From CAJBVG01 sp044376465 (lineage in GTDB: Bacteria > Bacteroidota > Bacteroidia > Sphingobacteriales > Sphingobacteriaceae), in assembly GCA_044376465.1 (NCBI GenBank), contig JBILKW010000046.1:1-13959 (forward strand): 13,959 nt of DNA, in the 5' to 3' direction. A program made the position numbers and the translations under genes. The notes beneath the pieces are model-generated. The model had not been told where the DNA came from, did no database searches, and saw only the letters and a program-made list of their open reading frames with translations. Below are positions 12,098 to 13,959 of this stretch, one piece after another; the stretch's first letter is position 1, and the number at the start of each line of letters is the position of its first letter.

Positions 12098-13930
12098 ATG
12101 GACAGAAATACCTTTACAGGGCTATTAATTATAGCCGTAATATTAATCGGATTTAGTTTTTACTTGCAACCTTCGGATCAAGAGTTAAAACAATATCAAA
12201 AAGTTACCGATTCGTTAAATGCTGCAAAAGCAGGTGTGGTTTCCAAAAATGCCATAACAACTACGGATTCTGCAAGCAAAGAGGATACTGAAGCCGTATC
12301 GCAAACCATTGATACTGGCGGTTTATTCGGAACGCACAAAACAGGTAATGAAGAATTTACCATAATTGAAAACGAAAAAATAAAAGCAACCATTAGCAAT
12401 AAAGGCGCAAGAGTATATTCGATAGAATTAAAGGAATATAAAACTTGGGACCAACAGCCATTGCTTTTATTTGATGGTGCACAAAATGAGTTTAATGTTC
12501 GTTTCTATGCAAAAGGTGAGTTAAACAACACTTCTCAATATTTTTTCCAAACCATTGGGAAATCGTTCCAGGTAATGGCAAACGATTCTAACGAAGTTCG
12601 TTTTCGTTTAAATGCTGATGCTGGTAAATATCTAGACTTCGTATATAAACTTAGAGGCGATTCGTACATGCTAGATTTCAACATCGAGTCGCGAAACATG
12701 GAAAATGTGATTGCAGCTAACAATGCCTATTTTGATTTGAACTGGAACATTTCCGCGCTTCAAAATGAAAAAGACATGAAAGCGGAACGTAACAATACTA
12801 CTGTTTACTACAGATTTACGAATGAAGATTACGATTACCTAAGCCCTACAAGTGATGAGAATGAGAAATTAAGCAATGGAATTAAATGGGTATCGTTTAA
12901 GCAACATTTTTTCTCCTCTGTATTAATATCTAAATCGAAATTTGATAATGGCGAAATTGAATCTTCAACAGATTTGAATGCTAAAGATGTGAAGAAGATG
13001 AAAATGGCATTAACCATTCCATACAACCACAAAGCAGAAGAAAATTATGCTATGCAATTCTATTTTGGGCCCAACCACTTTACTACTTTAGAATCGTATA
13101 ATATTGGTTTAGAGAAATTAATTAACTTAGGTTGGGGTCCATTAAAATATATCAATAGATACGCTGTAATACCTGTATTTAATAGCTTACAGAGCTTGAA
13201 CTGGAATTTTGGTGTTATTATTTTGATTTTAACATTGTTACTAAAAATTGTTCTATCTCCCCTAACTTACCGTTCATATTTATCTACGGCTAAAATGAGA
13301 ATCTTGAAGCCAGAGATGGATGAGATTAAAGCAAAAGTCGGCGACGACGATCAAACAAAATTGCAGCAAGAATACATGAAATTGTATAAGAAAGCAGGTG
13401 TAAACCCATTAGGCGGATGCGTTCCGTTGATTTTACAAATGCCGATCTTATTTGCCTTCTTTTTCTTCTTCCCTTCATCGATAGAATTACGTCAGCAATC
13501 CTTTTTATGGGTAAGTGATTTATCAACCTACGATTCTATTTGGACCTTTGGCGAGGTCCCATTTATAAGTTATATATATGGCGACCACGTTAGTTTAATG
13601 TGTTTATTGATGACCATTTCTACTTTAATATACACACGTTTAAATAACCAGATTTCTGGGGCTACAGGGCAAATGAAATGGATGGGGTATTTAATGCCGA
13701 TTATATTTATGGGTGTGTTAAACAACGTAGCATCGGGCTTAAACTATTACTATTTCTTAGCGAATATGATGACTTTCGGTCAACAATATGCAATTCGTTT
13801 GTTTGTTGACGATGCTAAATTACACAAGCAAATACAAGAGAACAAGAAGAAACCAGAAAGTCAAAAAAAATCTAAGTTTCAGCAGAAATTAGAAGAAATG
13901 CAGAAAGAACGCCAAACAAAAAAGAAGTAA
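12098..13930 (+). CDS. yidC: Membrane protein insertase YidC
   Basis: YidC inserts and folds inner-membrane proteins, alone or with SecYEG. The protein has 610 residues in the Gram-negative layout. TM1 is at the N-terminus (TFTGLLIIAVILIGFSFYL, about 5-23), followed by a Ser/Thr/Lys-rich linker. A large periplasmic beta-supersandwich domain (about 85-345) comes next. The conserved insertase core begins at Trp369 (WNFGVIILILTLLLKIVLSP), then the cytoplasmic hairpin KMRILKPEMDEIKAKVGDDD and YMKLYKKAGVNPLGGCVPLI, and the further TM segments. The C-terminal tail after FVDDAKLHKQ is Lys/Gln/Glu-rich and likely a coiled coil that contacts ribosomes. The start is the only sensible ATG before TM1. 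It follows pyrG by 51 nt. The stop is followed directly by the octamer repeat family. Confidence 0.96.
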   Translation: MDRNTFTGLLIIAVILIGFSFYLQPSDQELKQYQKVTDSLNAAKAGVVSKNAITTTDSASKEDTEAVSQTIDTGGLFGTHKTGNEEFTIIENEKIKATISNKGARVYSIELKEYKTWDQQPLLLFDGAQNEFNVRFYAKGELNNTSQYFFQTIGKSFQVMANDSNEVRFRLNADAGKYLDFVYKLRGDSYMLDFNIESRNMENVIAANNAYFDLNWNISALQNEKDMKAERNNTTVYYRFTNEDYDYLSPTSDENEKLSNGIKWVSFKQHFFSSVLISKSKFDNGEIESSTDLNAKDVKKMKMALTIPYNHKAEENYAMQFYFGPNHFTTLESYNIGLEKLINLGWGPLKYINRYAVIPVFNSLQSLNWNFGVIILILTLLLKIVLSPLTYRSYLSTAKMRILKPEMDEIKAKVGDDDQTKLQQEYMKLYKKAGVNPLGGCVPLILQMPILFAFFFFFPSSIELRQQSFLWVSDLSTYDSIWTFGEVPFISYIYGDHVSLMCLLMTISTLIYTRLNNQISGATGQMKWMGYLMPIIFMGVLNNVASGLNYYYFLANMMTFGQQYAIRLFVDDAKLHKQIQENKKKPESQKKSKFQQKLEEMQKERQTKKK

Positions 13931-13931
13931 T

Positions 13932-13959
13932 TCGAATTAGCGAACTAACGAACTAGCGA
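13932..13959. repeat. Second octamer array of the RCGAAHTA family (cut by window edge)
   Basis: Directly after the yidC stop (13928-13930) and one base, the units TCGAATTA, GCGAACTA, ACGAACTA and the beginning of GCGA... continue to the window end. The period of 8 and the CGAA core are the same as in the array at 8965-9028. The true length is unknown because the sequence stops here. Confidence 0.75.

Noticed and set aside
1..13959. tRNA, rRNA, riboswitch, defence or secretion system
   Set aside because: I scanned the intergenic stretches for cloverleaf ends and known leaders (preQ1 before queA, B12 before the adenosyltransferase, T-box before trpS) and for defence-type proteins. I saw none, but short or divergent RNAs could be missed by eye.

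Overview
The window is AT-rich and carries compact housekeeping genes of a Gram-negative bacterium, most likely a member of the Bacteroidota. Three things point there. Several genes have the Bacteroidota-type -7 element TAnnTTTG upstream, sometimes almost touching the start codon. Purine-rich ribosome binding sites are essentially absent. The proteins (DUF2795 protein, dGK/dAK-type deoxynucleoside kinase, 610-residue YidC with a Lys-rich tail) read like Bacteroidota versions. KdsB implies LPS. GatC implies the amidotransferase route to Gln-tRNA and/or Asn-tRNA. I cannot fix the genus.

Layout. Positions 1-792 (minus) are the N-terminal 264 residues of a MacB-type ABC permease that runs off the left edge. 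It diverges from queA (914-1963) and ispD (1982-2641) on the plus strand. Converging on these is a minus-strand block: a small acidic DUF2795 protein with its own promoter, then (in transcription order) plsC-gatC-ABC ATPase-PduO-type corrinoid adenosyltransferase, with touching or overlapping ends at two of the three junctions. A 36-bp divergent promoter region separates plsC from trpS (5495-6490). Next come a deoxynucleoside kinase, kdsB (4-nt overlap) and a secreted alpha/beta hydrolase (1-nt gap).

Positions 8925-9436 are the only long stretch without an intact gene, and the most unusual part. It holds an octamer tandem array, a broken cupin gene (frameshifted and apparently internally deleted), a cluster of GTACAATGTA palindromes where the cupin homology stops, a perfect -7 promoter element, and a G-free heptamer array that forms the leader of rlmF (9437-10309, TTG start). 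pyrG follows (10430-12046) with a perfect 24-bp palindrome in its leader, then yidC (12098-13930). The octamer repeat family reappears at the right edge, directly after the yidC stop.

Functionally the genes serve tRNA and rRNA modification (queA, rlmF), aminoacyl-tRNA supply (trpS, gatC), nucleotide supply (deoxynucleoside kinase, pyrG), isoprenoids (ispD), and envelope and membrane building (kdsB, plsC, yidC, ABC components). I found no defence system, CRISPR array, transposase, tRNA or rRNA. The points worth following up are non-coding: micro-repeat families placed exactly at gene edges, and promoter or leader structures.
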